From assembly GCA_958299035.1 (NCBI GenBank), contig CATQJL010000305.1, positions 72,942,792 to 73,006,791 of the forward strand: a DNA stretch of 64,000 nt, in the 5' to 3' direction. Of this stretch, positions 1-14,700 are shown in pieces. The stretch is from Cylicocyclus nassatus (taxonomy: Eukaryota > Nematoda > Chromadorea > Rhabditida > Strongylidae). Both the position numbers and the translations under genes were made by a program. The notes beneath the pieces are model-generated. The model saw only the letters and a program-made list of their open reading frames with translations. It was not told the DNA's origin and did no database searches. Position 1 is the stretch's first letter, and every line of letters begins with the position of its first letter.

Positions 1-231
1 ACTTTCTTTACAACCTAATAATTTTCGTTCTTAACGCTTTGTAGAAATGTTACAGATAAATTTGTATGCAAATGTATAATACCACTAAGTGGCGTAAATC
101 AAGAAGAATTGGATGGTTTACTTTACAAAGTCGCAACTTTTTTTTCGATGACGAAATAGCGCAAAAAAACAGACTTTTTTGTCAGTCAAAGTTTATAGAA
201 ATGCTCCAAAAACAAACTGAAATTGGGTGTA

Positions 232-430
232 AGGCTCCCGCCAGAGTGCCGAAGTCATGCCAGCGCTGCGCCAGCGCCGAGCCAGCGTTTCGATCGATAC
301 ACGTGTACTTCGTTGGGGCGGGGCTATCTCAGACAGGATCCCGCCCCAACGAAATACACGTGTATCGATCGAAACTCTAGCTCGGCGCTGGCGTAGCGCT
401 GGAGTGGCTTCGGCACTCTGGCGGAAGCCT
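232..430. repeat. GC-rich foldback (inverted repeat) element
   Basis: An almost perfect palindrome of about 200 bp. The left arm begins AGGCTCCCGCCAGAGTGCCG and is mirrored at the right end by CGGCACTCTGGCGGAAGCCT. The arms stay paired through GCCAGCGC and ATCGATACACGTGTA blocks to a short centre near 325-335. The GC content is far above the AT-rich flanks. This is a foldback/MITE-like structure with no coding capacity; open frames across it are shadows of the palindrome. No clear target-site duplication was found. Confidence 0.8.
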
Positions 431-1591
<1,161 letters not shown>

Positions 1592-3803
1592 GCGAAAGAC
1601 ACTACATCACGATTGCTACATGCGGCTCGATAAATTAGTCTTAACAACAAATATGCTCCTTACCAAGCCAAAATATGTGTAGTTTTACTCCATTTGCCGG
1701 GTAATTCCAAGTGTGCACTGTTTAAACACAACCTTCTACTATAGACATAGTTGTGATTAAGGTGATCGAATTCAACACCATGGGACGTGGTATTTTAGCC
1801 GAGGTCGAATTCACCTGATTCTCCTTAACATACTATTCTATTTCTTTCCCGGTATTTTTTTTCACAGTAAAAATAGTGTTCGGAAACGGAACAGCTTTGG
1901 AGGTATGCGACTAGCATATCAAAAAACAGAGGGCCAGAAAAGCCTAATCAACCTAATGACCCCTCCCCCAATTTTCACAGTAACTATGACTCTAAAGTTA
2001 GAGCAAAATGGCTGTATTGCGTTGCTTGAGTACGCGATTCTGCACTGAAAGATCAGCTCCGAATACGGTGCTAGTTAGGTATACCAAGTGATTGTTGACA
2101 ATTATAACCTCCAAAACTACACCGTGGTATATCCCTTGGGTATGCAAAATCCCTCACTCTAGACAAATGCCACGTTCGAATACAGCAATCAATAATTTTT
2201 TACCTAACTCTACTCTGATTTATGAAATCCCTGACAATATGAACAATACAAGATATGTGGAAAGCGAGAAAACTTGCCGACATATTATTGCTGCGTAAAA
2301 AAACTACGTTCACTCCCAGTTCAACTCGAATGTATATGAACTCCACGAGAAATAAATTCTCGAGGCCCAAAGGTCTAGGAAGTGACAAAACGTGACGAAG
2401 TGAAAGTTTTGCTGTTTAAGGTCAACTATATAGACGTTTTTTTTTTCGTTTACACACTTCAATTTCAAAATACTGGCGTTACTAGGAACTTTTGTTCGTG
2501 GTCAACACAGTATATAAAACACGCTGTTTAGTTTGTGACGCTGAGCATCAATCTGTTCCAATTTCTAATGAACAGCTTGTAACGAAGCGCCTTCAACATT
2601 TTTTATTCCGAAAATTGATGTGATGGTAGTGTCAAATCAATCAGTGCAGTAGCAAAAACGTTGGTATATTTTTGACCTTAAAGCCAGTGGCTCGGCAAAT
2701 CCTCGAACTGAAGTTTATCCGCTTACCTAAGGTAATTCGACCCGCTGAAGTCGAAAATACATCTTGGACAGCACGAAAATGTCGAAAACCAGCCTTTTCC
2801 AAGGGTTTTCGTTTTGATTTTGGACGACTGAACTACTCCGCCGAGGGTAGAGATGTAAAGTCGTTGCGGGACTTATGTTTACAATGTGGTGGCATGCCGC
2901 CCCTGACGGTAGGAGGGGAACCGCAAGCTCGTCCGAGTGCCTGTAAGAATGGCTTGCGCGCACGGGTTCAGGGGCAATTTTCTAGGCAGGGGCAGCAATC
3001 AAAGCAATCTAAATAACAGTTAGAAAACATGTCTCTCTTAAATCTGTCCCTTCCTTGCAGTTAGTGCAACCAACACCATGTCGGAAATGCTCTCCCAAGC
3101 TATTATAGAAAAGACATCAATTTATTAGAACTTCAGTACATTTTTTCAAAGATCTCTTCAGCATTTATAAAAGTATTTTGAAATCAACTCATTAAGATGC
3201 ACTTGATGAGGCATTGCATTCCAAATTGGCAGTGGTCCTTCCCATGTAGACTGAGATCCTTTCTCATGTAAAATCGAGCATAAACTCATTCTACTACATG
3301 CGTCCTCCGGGCAGAACTCGGCACTAGAGCGCATAATGCATCGAAATACGGTGCTGTTATTTTTTCTTCGGTTTCGTTTTTGTAAAGTCGACGCTTTCTC
3401 AGCGCAGATAAGATTTTCTCACGAAACATTAGGTTTAGGAAATGTTTATAAGGTTTTTTTTTCCAATTTGCAGTTCTTTTTTTGATTTCGCGTACTTCGC
3501 ATATTTCCTTCATATAATCTGATAACTCATTCCTTTTTCGGGCTGGGCTTTTTGCTCTCTACATCGCCAAAAGCACAGATTTTCATTCAAAATATCTAGA
3601 CACATGGTAACATATTACTTAATGCAAGCGTATAAGTCCGTCAAATACAGTATCTCGTCCTGGTTTGGAGTGGGCAATGTTTTAGTTTGGATCCCAGAAT
3701 TAACATATTCCACGTGCCATCCTTATTGTTAGATGCCCAAGTAGGCTCGAACGCTGCTTTGAGTGCATTTATAGTAGTATTCGCAAGAATGAAAGTTGGT
3801 TTT
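1592..3803. other. Intergenic; contains one dispersed-repeat fragment
   Basis: AT-rich DNA without a supportable gene. The segment at about 2686-2960 is similar to 45070-45290 (see separate entry). A short inverted pair (AAGGTGATCGAATTC at about 1760 and GAATTCACCTGATT near 1808) is too small to classify. Confidence 0.4.
2686..2960. repeat. Dispersed repeat fragment, copy 1 (similar to 45070-45290)
   Basis: Shares short blocks in the same order with 45070-45290: TGGCTCGGCAAATC, TCGCTTACCT-like, GTCGTTGCGGGAC, CCTGACGGT/TCTGACGGT and a following GGGAA block. This copy has an open plus-strand frame at 2672-3016, but the second copy does not keep it open. I treat both as a decayed repeat family of unknown origin, not a gene. 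Confidence 0.45.
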
Positions 3804-4711
3804 ATTAGGTTGGTGCAAAAGTAATGCGCGTTTTGCGAGTTCTTACTTTGACGTGCTATAACTTTCTAAAAAATCCATATTTTTTAGCGCGGCAAAATCC
3901 GCCAGAGGCACCAAACCTCTCTCTATACAGCGCACATTAATACATCGCAAAACGGTGAAAAAATATGGATTGATAAGCAAAAAATTTTTTTTTCGGAAAC
4001 CTCGTTTTTAACTGATCATAACTTCCTTCAAGATTTGTTGATATAAATGAAAAGTTGACTATCTTGTAGCCGCAAGCCAGTAGTACAAAAAAAAGTTAAA
4101 AGGGACTCAAACAAAAAAGATTTGAGAAAGGAAAAAAATAATATTTAAAATTGTCCGCTTTTTTCGACATTTTTTCGTAGCCCTCAAAATCCCAAAGTAT
4201 GGGGATTTTTCATTTTCTGTGTTGATCAGCTTCCACGTTTTTGTAAAAACTGTCAACAGGAGGTCCACTCTTACGCTTACAGGAATGAGCAAAACTTTGG
4301 CGATTGCCCTCTTCAAAGGAAATCTATGGGCCACAGAATGTTCAAAACCATCACTCATGTTGGGGCACCGAAATCTCAGTCTAAATGATTTCTGAGAAAA
4401 CAGCAAAGCGTGCGTAACGTAGAAAATTTCTACTATATACAGTAGTTAAATTCTCAAAAATGCGATTTTTCGCGCTCAAATTCTGGCCAAAAAAGTAAGT
4501 GCAATGAAATTCTGGTTTCGAGCGCGGTTGTATGAAGCTCTATGAATTCTTAACGATCGAGGTTAGAAGCTTCTTTCAACCACCATTGAATAGAGCATGA
4601 AAGAAGCTTCTTCAGGCTATGCTGTGTAAGTTTCATGGGAGAAACTTCGATGGAGAAAAGTTTCTTGAAATAAGGGCTAGAAAAACGCGCATTACTTTTG
4701 CACCAACCTAA
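3804..4711. mobile_element. Non-autonomous mariner-type element (family F1)
   Basis: About 908 bp bounded by inverted ends TTAGGTTGGTGCAAAAGTAA and TTACTTTTGCACCAACCTAA, flanked by TA on both sides, as expected for Tc1/mariner transposition. The interior holds no recognisable DDD/DDE transposase. The minus-strand frame at 4107-4406 is partly conserved in the relative at 28637-29538 but lacks transposase motifs, so it probably reflects sequence conservation of the element. Relatives are at 28637-29538 and, truncated, at about 56768-57040. Confidence 0.88.
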
Positions 4712-5634
4712 TATTTTACTGAATTTCGCATTTCTAGAAAAAATCGTTGTTAGACAGAACGTTTCATACCAAAACCAAAAAACAACTTACGGGCTTGGTG
4801 CAAGCCAAGCACAACAAACTTTGTCTTCTTATGATTATTTACTATGCAAGGATTTTTCAAATAATAAGTAAGTGAACCGTATCGGAAAACAATCAATAGA
4901 TATTTACACATGTTTCCTTGATTCAATCGATTGTTTACTTGTGCAGCTCGAATCAAATTTGCTTTGCACCATAGAAAACAAAGCGTTTGCTATCTATGGT
5001 CAACAAATATGGCTATCGAATATTAAGAAAAATTGCCTTTCACAAAAATATGCTTTAGCAGGGAATATTCGAGGTTACTGCATATATTCTGATTTGTTCT
5101 CATAACCATCAGTTTTTTTCTATCGTTATCACTGCTTTCTGGGACAAGGCACTGTGTCGTGTCTTCAAGGTATTAGTTTCAGCTGAGCATACCTAATACT
5201 TCCCTTTACTTTAATGAAGGTCGAACTCCAACTGATCGAATTTTTTGATTGATTCAAAGAGCGTTCATGATTGTACTGTTAACTGTACTGTTAAGTACCA
5301 GACACATGCAGATGATATAAGCCTCCATATCTAATGACGTTCTATCTTAGCCTATCTCACGTCTCACTGGAAATCATGAAATGGTCATAAGATTTTTCAC
5401 CTTGCCTCCCACTCAAGCTTAGCAGATAATCGTCGTCTGCGCTTAAAAATAAGAACAAACAGAAATAATCCGTTGTGTAATTCCGCTGATATTCTCCAGG
5501 GCACGTAAGCGTATGTATGTATTTGAATTTTTTTACTTCACATAAATAAAGAGAGGTAACAGCAGGGCTTGGTATGAGTTCGTTCACGAGCACAATGCTC
5601 ACATTTCGGGCATAAGTCCACGACAGCCTTTATA
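4712..5634. other. Intergenic, nothing recognised
   Basis: AT-rich sequence between two mariner-type elements. No gene, RNA or terminal repeat supported. Confidence 0.35.
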
Positions 5635-6327
5635 TAGGTTGTCGGATAATTTTTCTTGCACTTTTATTTTGATCTCTTAAAAATCTGGTAAACTTTCGGA
5701 AATTCTTATGTTCAAGGATTGTTGACATGCAAAGCCTGCCAAACGGTACCGTCAGATCCGTAGTCCGTGTGCAAAACGCCAACTTTATCGGCGGGAGCAT
5801 GTTTCATGAACATTTTTTGTCAACGAACTGCATTCTGCCTGGCGATCAGGGAAAGACCGGGCGATGTGGTAATCGGGCAGGGTTTGGTCCACAGTTTTCG
5901 GCATATATAGGGAGATGGCAACATGTTCGCTCACGATCACAGGGGCTACATTTTGCGCCATGTCAGCGCACGTTCGCTTTCCAACATGAATAATAATTTG
6001 CAAAAATTTACAAAATTCACTCCCAACCTCTCCGATCAAATTCTATGCGATGCACAGAAAACATTATCGAATCCAATTTTTTGATTATTTTTCACTAGTT
6101 TTTGACATGCTAGCGGCACCAAAGTGCAGCCCTAAAAGAGACAGTACGAAAATATGTTTCAAAAAATTATAGAAGAGAAAAAACTTAACGAAGCACAGAA
6201 AAAATCGAAGAAAAACTGACATGTCGCAAACTTGTCAGCTATGCATCTATGCATTCGCATCACTCGTACATCCGCAATTTTGCAGAATTTCACAAAAAAG
6301 CGTGAAAAAATCTATCCGACAACCCAA
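5635..6327. mobile_element. Mariner-type element with transposase relic (family F6)
   Basis: About 693 bp with inverted ends TAGGTTGTCGGATAATTTTT and the complement of TTGGGTTGTCGGATAGATTT, flanked by TA on both sides. A minus-strand frame inside keeps a patch resembling the C-terminal part of mariner transposase (separate entry). The element is therefore a decayed, internally deleted mariner rather than a sequence-unrelated MITE. Confidence 0.75.
5785..6010 (-). pseudogene. Mariner transposase C-terminal relic
   Basis: A minus-strand frame contains LPDYHIARSF. This resembles the conserved mariner block around the last catalytic Asp (family pattern: SPDLAP-S/T-DYHLF-RSL). It is followed by a stretch ending in HETC resembling the C-terminal helix region. 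The upstream half (around IIIHVGKRTCADMAQN) aligns only loosely to the HDNARPH region, and the catalytic Asp context is degraded. It is enclosed by the TIRs of the 5635-6327 element. Not functional. A chance match cannot be fully excluded. Confidence 0.45.
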
Positions 6328-6339
6328 TAATTGTCTTCC

Positions 6340-6560
6340 CAAAAACCTTTTTACCTTTCCTCAGGTCCCATTTTGTAGAGCTTCCTTCATCTCAAATATG
6401 CAGTAAGGAACCAATAACCAAACTCTCTTCATTACTGTACGATTACTGTAGAAACTTTAAAGAGGGCTTTGGACCTGTACGGGTCGCATTTTATCTCAGA
6501 AAGGAAACCAAACGAGCTGAAAACTTTTGAGTTGGGCTAGAGCCGCTGAATTTGAGTATC
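6340..6560. repeat. Truncated fragment of the CAGGGTGTCCC mariner family (F4)
   Basis: Contains the CAGGTCCCATTTTGTAGAGC and CATTACTGT blocks and a run ending AAACCAAACGAGC. These occur in the same order in the complete family members at 21948-22623 and 32269-33405. The terminal inverted repeat is missing, so this is a partial copy adjacent to the F6 element. Confidence 0.55.
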
Positions 6561-8731
6561 AAAACTGCATTTATCACTAATCTCACCAGTTATGTGGGAT
6601 TTGAAGGAGAAACTGTTTTATTATTTTCCTCATGTAATTAAGCATCGAAAGTCTGAAAAAGTCGGAACTTTTGTAATACTAGCGTGAAAACCTTACTACA
6701 CAACTTCTCAAATATTGCGTAAACCTTCTTCTAGACGGAATACCGACCAGTGATTGTTTTCATAGTGTAAATTCAAAATGAAGCCAGCTCTATAACTGCT
6801 ACCTAAAGGTATAGGTCATTTATAAAATCGTGGCGAGGATTCGGTCTTTGCGCCCACAAAAACATAAAAACACATAGAAGAATGCATCACCCAAACGCTC
6901 AGCTCAGTCGCTTCCAGTGTCTAAATACTATCATAGATAAACAGAAAAACCATTCGAGTGAAGAAGAACCGGGATAATTCGGTTGTCAGAAGTGCGTGCG
7001 TGTCGCGCGCGGTAACGTTATGGTCACTATTTTCCGAATGCCCTATAGGCGAAAGACTTTTCGAGAAGAGTTTTTTTTAACGATCAAGCAATATATACAT
7101 GTTTGGGACATCCTTAGATACTGATATTAATCGTTCTATTGATCTTAAAGACATATTATGATGTGACTTATGAACCTGGGCTGGACGGATACCTATGCAA
7201 GCGAAGAAAATCCAACTGAAAATTTGAAGCACGACTCTGGAAACCCATATTCGCGAAAGAATGCGAAAAAAATCTCTGCATATGAGCTACAAACATTTGG
7301 AAAACTCTGGGAAAGGTTTCTCCAAAAAAGTGAGCAATTATGCATGGATGTCTTAATCATCCTCCGCTTAAATATTCTCCCCTGATAATCATCACTTTTT
7401 TCCTAAAATCCTTGAATTCTTTTGAGAGATCAAAGTCAAAAGAATAAGAGCACATCAGGATTTCTTTTTGAACTTCATTGATTCTTCTAAAAAATCGAAT
7501 GACGAAAATCAAAGTATACTATGGAGACATTGCTAGAGATAGCGAAACTGCTTGTTTCTATCCCTATAACTTGACTGGCCATGAAATTTTTCCTCTGCCC
7601 ATCATTTTCTCAATTCCTTGAACCATACTGAGAGATAATAAGTTAAATAAAACAGAATACATCAAGAATTTCTTTGTGCTTCATTGTTTACTCTAAAATT
7701 AGTTTACATAAGGGAAGCTAAGGTTTTTTTATGAAAACATTTTCACAGAGATGGAAACATCTTCTTCTTATCTGGTGAAGAAAAAAAGCTTTTTGTTTTT
7801 TGGAGGAGTTTGGAAGAGTCAAACTTTTTTCACAGAAATTTTTCAGTGGGAGTGCACGGAAGCGGTAACTATGTATGTTGCGAAGCTTCGAATTTCTACT
7901 GTAACGAAATTTTCGTCAGCACATTTTTGAGCAAATTTCTGAATTTTTGTTCCATTTATGTCATCAATTAGCCGAAACAACTTTTATATATGCATTATGG
8001 GCACAGTCCAAGTTATTGAACGCTCTCATTCTTTTTTATTTTCAGAAATTTGGGGACCCTCAAACGCACATTCCTGTATGAGTGCAATATAAAAATCTTC
8101 TACGTACTGTTTAGATAAAGTTATAAACTTGACGAATTGGAACCGTGGTCTCGAATGGTGATTTGCAGCAATATCGCTAAAGCTGATTTGGAATATTTCC
8201 TTTTTAGTCATCACATCCGATGATCACTGATAAAATTAAGATGTTCAAAATAGCGATCTGAATGTGCGAGCCAAATGCTCTAGAAATTTTTTAGTTTGGT
8301 ACACTATCCGTGAAGTTATTTGAATGCATTTCTTATCGTTTCATGAGCCTGAGAAAATGTTTTCAAAGCTTTTTACAGGACAATAACAAAAAATAATTTG
8401 AACTAGGCAATACTTTATGTTATACTTCAAAGCCACCAGCTAATGTTATCATATCTAAGCATTATGAGCTGTATAAAGTGTATTCAGTGAACTCGTTTAA
8501 GAATCTTGTGGAGATGAAAGTACTCACCTCCTTACAACCATAGCTTTAATTTATACCGAATTCTTTGGACCCCAGAAATGCCGCTATAAGTTTAATGTCT
8601 GTGAGAGGTTTCAGTTTGATGAACAGAGCTGCTTTTGCTTGTGAAACGACTCTTGCAACGATATTCATTGAACACAAACACCTTTACAACCAATGCGTGG
8701 ATAGGTGATTTGAGTTTGCCTGTGTCTGGGC
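6561..8731. other. Intergenic 3' of gene A, nothing further recognised
   Basis: AT-rich DNA with scattered short open frames on both strands but no exon supported by splice sites and family similarity. No AATAAA on the minus strand close to the gene A stop was found. Confidence 0.35.
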
Positions 8732-11700
8732 TTAACATAAACCGCAAAGTTGGCCACAGAATTTCTTCTTCGTCTCATAATCATAACCAGTGTTGTCACA
8801 GAACTTATTCTTCACCCATTTCTCACATCTTAAATGATTTTAGTAGAAAAAACCGATGTTTTTTGACTTGCCTGTCGTCTTTTCCACAAGGCACAGTTGT
8901 GGTGGCCTCCTTTGAAGCGGAAGTAGAAACTAGAATAGTGTAATATATAATATATGTAAGCATAGCAATCAACAAGTGGACATGCAAACGTTTCGACTCT
9001 GAAAAAGTGTATGTTTGATACTCACCAATAGTGGTTGGTGGTTTAGTGGTGATTGTCTCATCATCACAATACTCGCATGTTCTTTTGCACTGTTCCTGGA
9101 ATTAACTAATTTTTTTTTTCAAATTTCTGAGAGTTTTGTGAAGTGAGAGCATAGATATACCATGAGTTGTGTCTTACGATCTCAAAAATCTCTAACTCGT
9201 TTCAACAATGCGACAACGAGGAGATTTTTTTCAATTAACAATAAGTTCTGGAGCCCACAAAAACCGGATCAATGTACAATAGATGTAAATGCTTATTATG
9301 ACATGTTTGCCTGTTATACAAAAAGAAATGGTGTACCTTCTAGGTGAATAAGGCACTACCTAGGTTTATCGTAATCCAACTATTCTAGGATTAGTAAATA
9401 GGATTCTACATACGTTACAGCCCCTACTGAGACTTGTTTTGCAAACTAAATCTTTTTTATCTGAGGGTGACGGGAGGCCCCTGACTGAATGACTGCCCAA
9501 GTTCCGCTACAAAAGATGGATTCTGTGGCGAGAAAATCGCTATATAAGTGACCTACTGATAAGTCTGTTCCGTCCTTTGTAAATGGTCTAAAGTAATTTG
9601 TGCTAAACTGGATGTCAAGTAGTCACAAATCTCATTTTTTTTAATGAAAGAAAGATTCTCGACACATATAGCGACTAAGAGCCCAATTTAGTCCACATTA
9701 CTTTCTTTTGGAAGTCATCTTTTGCAGTGGGACTTGGACAGTTACTTAGTCAGAAAGCCTGCTATTATACTGCATTGGAATTTCACCACCATCAGTTCCC
9801 GACGCGTGGTGCCTTCAATAGTTCAAAGCAAAATAATTTCGGTAACACTTATCTGTATCTAAGAATTCACACAGGCGCGTGCTCTTCTTTGTAAGCTGTT
9901 CCCACCTGCATTATATCCCTGTAATTTTTATCGCTGCACAGAGATTTCTCGCAACCATCCAGTATATCTTCGCATCCTACAATATAGTATGAAATTATTT
10001 TGGGAGTAGGAAGGAACTTCTCAGTTTCTCTCTGATTTAGTGCTTGGAAAGCTTGAAGCTGCTCGAAGAAAGCTGCAGCCAGCCTGCTGCTCGCAACTAC
10101 ATGTTGAAAAATGTACTTACTTCGATGGATTCTACTGAAATGCCAGTCATCATAGGAAACGTTCACTATGAGCCAGAGGAAGGTAGAAGAAATGAAAAAA
10201 CACTTATTTGCGCACTCTGGATGGTTTGCTTGGCTGGAGGATGATTAACTTTGCTTACAATCTCTTCTTCTTTCCAAAAATGTATGGGTGAGTAAAATGA
10301 CATACTTGACTCTTCTATCTTATTAATGCGGCTATAACAGCTGGCTATAATTTCTAGTATCATGTTGATTGAGTGCTTACATATGAAATTTCCTTATATT
10401 TGACGCATAAAATCAAATTATATACTTTGTATCTCACTCCTCATTTGAGTGTGAATTCAGGAATTTACCTGGGTTTTTCTGGTCGCACAGCCCACACGTT
10501 TTCGGACATTTCTCTGCCAATTGGAAAGCCTGGACCCAATTTTCGTTTTGGCAATGCTGCCATTTTGGCACAACCAAAGTCTGTAAGATGTCTATAAAAA
10601 ATATACAATATCATAACATGTATACTTAAGCATTTTTCAAATCAAATATGTGCAGAAACCTTCGAGAAAGAGTGAAATTTTTTATGAGTGCAGATCATAC
10701 GATGGGATATGCACGGTAATCACCTGTTTACAACACCGTTGACCTAGCTAGACTAGTTGTATGCTGATAACCTGCCTTTTGACTGTTCTTCTACCATAAA
10801 ATAGTTCTCTGTGCCTTAGAAAGTCTTGAGAATTTTCAACGAGTTTACACTAAAAAATTAGCTTTGCAATTTTTTAGAATTAAAAACATGTAGTAAATAA
10901 AAAAGTTGCAACGGCTGATGCTACGACGAAATACTGAGTTCTAATTTTACAGATCGGGGCTGCCGACCAGAGGTTGTCTCGGAACTTGGAACATCTAAAT
11001 TTTTTCATTAAAACTAATGATACTCATTTTAGAAAAATGCTTTTCAAAAAAGAAATAATTGTGCTGTGGCGCTCACTTTTGTCATCCTCACAGTCAAACT
11101 TGGCACTCATGCAGCATAAGCCACAAGTCTTTGGACATGAATCCAATGCAGCCTGCAGAATTTCTTTGTTTGCTGTAGGAGAAGCAGCAGTTCCATCCTG
11201 AATCAATCAACTAGTCAAAACAATATGTTGCTGCCGGACTGATTGATTAGAAGAAGTAACAACGCAGCAGCACACCAGCCCATGATATTTTGATCAACCA
11301 TATGCTAATAGGTTGGTCTTAACGTTCTTGTACATTCTTCTAGCAGGGCCACGAAAATTTCGAAAATTGTGTTTGGAAGAGAAATCTTTGCACATCACAG
11401 AGGCACCTATGCCATGAGTTAGTACGAAATAGTTTGAGAGAGAAGTAAATGAAGAGAATTACTTCAATTTTGCAAGCTCAAAAAGGTTCAAACGTCACAA
11501 GAATGACAAAACGATCATGAACAGTGAGGTTCGTGTCAATTTAGAGAAAATTTGGTATTCGTTTATTTCTCGAGTTTTACTGGCTGCGTTTTTCATAAAA
11601 ATCAAATCTGCTCTAGATTGGCACGAATTTTGCTCAACTAGAAAGAGGAGCTCATAAAACTTATTTTATGACTGTTTCGGCCTCTGCTGCGATGTGTGAA

Positions 11701-14700
11701 GCTTTTTGAGCATGCTCAAAAATCGGAAAACTAAAGTAATTTTCTTCATTTGCCTCCAACTTTCGAGTTACTATATTAGGCTGTAACATAATCTTGAGAC
11801 ACTCTAACTTCCTACGGCGGTAAGTCTGCGATTCACATTTTCAATAGGAGCCCAGGGCAGCATTCGATAGGGCAAAGCAAGCCCTACAAGATGGTCTACG
11901 AAAGTTTGCGTTAACCTCACCCACAGCAAGTTTGCATCCAAAATATGTCGTACTGAAGGGTCAGAAAATCACGGAAAATTCATATTTTCGTTCAAAGAAT
12001 CCCACAAATCTCCATTTCGCTCATAAAAATTGCAACTACATACGTACACTTATATGTATCGTTTCTGAATTTTTCCTTATTTAGAAATCGAGGAAACGAA
12101 AATTTTTTAAGTTTTTACAAAAACGAAGCTAAACTATTTCCATTATGTAATTGTATACTACAATCCCTTAAAGGTATAACCGTAAATTTTCAGCTTTTCA
12201 CAAGCCTCAGTTTACGAGAAATGTTGATTTTCGCATGAAATGTTCAAGTGAGGAGAGCTAAATCCGATAATTTCAGAAAACTAAGGTTTGTGGAGAATTG
12301 AAAACCTACAGTTATACTTCTAAGGGATTGTGGTATGCAATTACATGAATGGAAACAGTTTGGATTGGTTTTTAAAAACTAATTTCGTTTTCTCGCTTTA
12401 TGAATGAGGAAAAAATTCAGGAACGGTACATATATGTGTCCGATGTAGATGCAATTTTTTTGAGCAAATTGGGATTCGTAGGACTTTTTGAACGAATATA
12501 TGAGTTTCTCGTGATTTTCTGAGCCATCAGTACGACTCACATTTTGGATGCAAACTTACAATGGGTCGAAGTTAACGCAAACTTTCGCAAACCATCTTGT
12601 AAGGCTTGCTTTGTTCTATCAAGTGGTGCCCTGGACTCCTATTGAAAATGTGAACTGCATGACGTATCGCCGTAAGAAGTTAAAGTGTCTCATGACTCAT
12701 GTTACAACCTAATATTTCATAATAATCCATGGGGAAGGTTGCACTGTACAGTACAAAACTTCCCCTTTCAAACAAAAATGTTTTCAGAGTTTTTCGTGAC
12801 GCTGCTCAAAAATCCCGCTCTTGAGTAATTCAGTTTGTACGCTTTAATCTATCGAATTTCCTCATACTATCTGACCGGAGGCTAACTGCTATAAAGAGCT
12901 TGATCTATGCTTTCATACCAAGTTACTCTCAAAGAAATCTTTTGAGATATGAAGAAGTTGTGATTTATTGAATACGATGCGCAAAAACTTTTAGACCAAC
13001 CTAATATATGAATAGGTTATTTCAGAGTGAGCAGTTGAGCGGGGAGGCTTTGTACTGCTACGCATTAAGAATGTCGTAGCTATTGCTACAATATTAAACA
13101 GCCTAACTTACTTTATATATGCATGAGATTGATCTGAAACTTCCAGCGGCTTTTAAACTTGTTAACATTATATCACATGTTATTTTTTGAAATTTTTAAT
13201 TTTTGAGGCTTTTAACTTCAACTACGAGTTAAAGCTACCGTATAACAGTTTGGGTGCCTTTCCCCTGTATCGCCAGCCTTTGCCATATTAGCCTTGAAGT
13301 AAAATTTTGTGCAGACAGCTGCAGGCGATATGTCCTCGCAAGCAAATGCCGACTCCAAGTACTGAAATTGGCATATATCAAGTATACCGTAACGGTGTTG
13401 AAAGTTAATGATACAAGAAAGTTAATTGCAAAACCATTATGGATCATCAGTATTATAGATGCGAACCGCTTAATTTTTACAAATTTTACTTTCAGAAGAC
13501 TTTTTGTAATTTTTGATGACATATACCCTCGACGTCAATCCCTAAGTTACATTTGCGAAGTGGAGTGGTGTGGTGCAGCCGCCTCGCTTTGCGCTCGCGC
13601 CACGTTGATGGGGCATCGTCTAGACATGATGTGGCGCTAAAAACAACGTGGCGCCACAACATGTTCAAACGTGGCAACAAGAACAACGTTTCTTCGTTGC
13701 TCCTGTTGCCACGCCATGCCAACTCATGCGCTCGCAAGGTGGCGCGAGCCCAAAGCGAGGCGGCCGCACCACAACACTCCACTTTGCAAATGTAACTTAG
13801 GGATTGACGTCGAGGGTAGGTGTAAGTGCAATGGCAATCGATAGGCCGCATTGTGTTGGGGATGCTGCAAAAAAAAACAGACCAAAGTTTAAAAAGAATG
13901 ATTACGATATAGATCATGTAACAAAAACAGTATGAGTTTTCCAAAGCTCTTCAACAAAGATGCACTTGGAATGCGCTTGAACTCCTTTTTCGCTGAAACT
14001 TTTCAAAAGCTAATTTTTAGGCATTTTTATCATCAAAATTGATGCCCCCTTAGATTTGTGACATTTGTTTCCAATTCTGAGATTATCCTTGTAACATTTG
14101 AGCACATAGTAACCAGTGTTGCTCAAATCACATACTTCATTGCCGTCGCGGTAAAGGCTGCTGCATGACGTAGGCGCAATATCTTTGGGCGCGAACGCGA
14201 ATTCATTGGCCTCTGAGCGCACGAGGCGCAGGATTTACAAAGGGTGAAGATACGCGCGCGCAAGTTCGCTCCCGCTCAACTAATACTGCTTCTGCGCCTT
14301 CGTCATGCAGCAGCCTTTATATGCTGAGCGAGAGCGAACGCGGCACTCGCGTATCTAAACCGTTGGAAACCCTGCGCCTCATGCGCCCTACGGCTAATGA
14401 AGCCACGTTCGTGTTTGCGTCTTCGATGGGCAGTAGCCTATACAGTGGCATAACACCCAATGCACCAGAGCAGCAACAATCACAAGTATATGCAGCATAT
14501 CCGTTTACTGCACGTTTATTTTTGCCTCTAAAGTTGCCCTTGTAGCATCCAAATATCCATTAATGAGGGAGTGAGTGTCTCAAAAGTAAGCTTTCGATAT
14601 TATGATAAGCAATTGCCCAAGGTATGTACCTTCCCTCCACTCGTACACGCCGTGTAAGTCATACCATGAGCTACGGAGCACGTGATAGCAATGACAAATA

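Noticed and set aside
14010..14222. A cysteine-containing minus frame (NEVCDLSNTGYYVLKC) between exons 1 and 2 of gene A
   Set aside because: Exons 1 and 2 join in phase without it, its boundaries fall in a foldback element, and pseudogene B has no counterpart.
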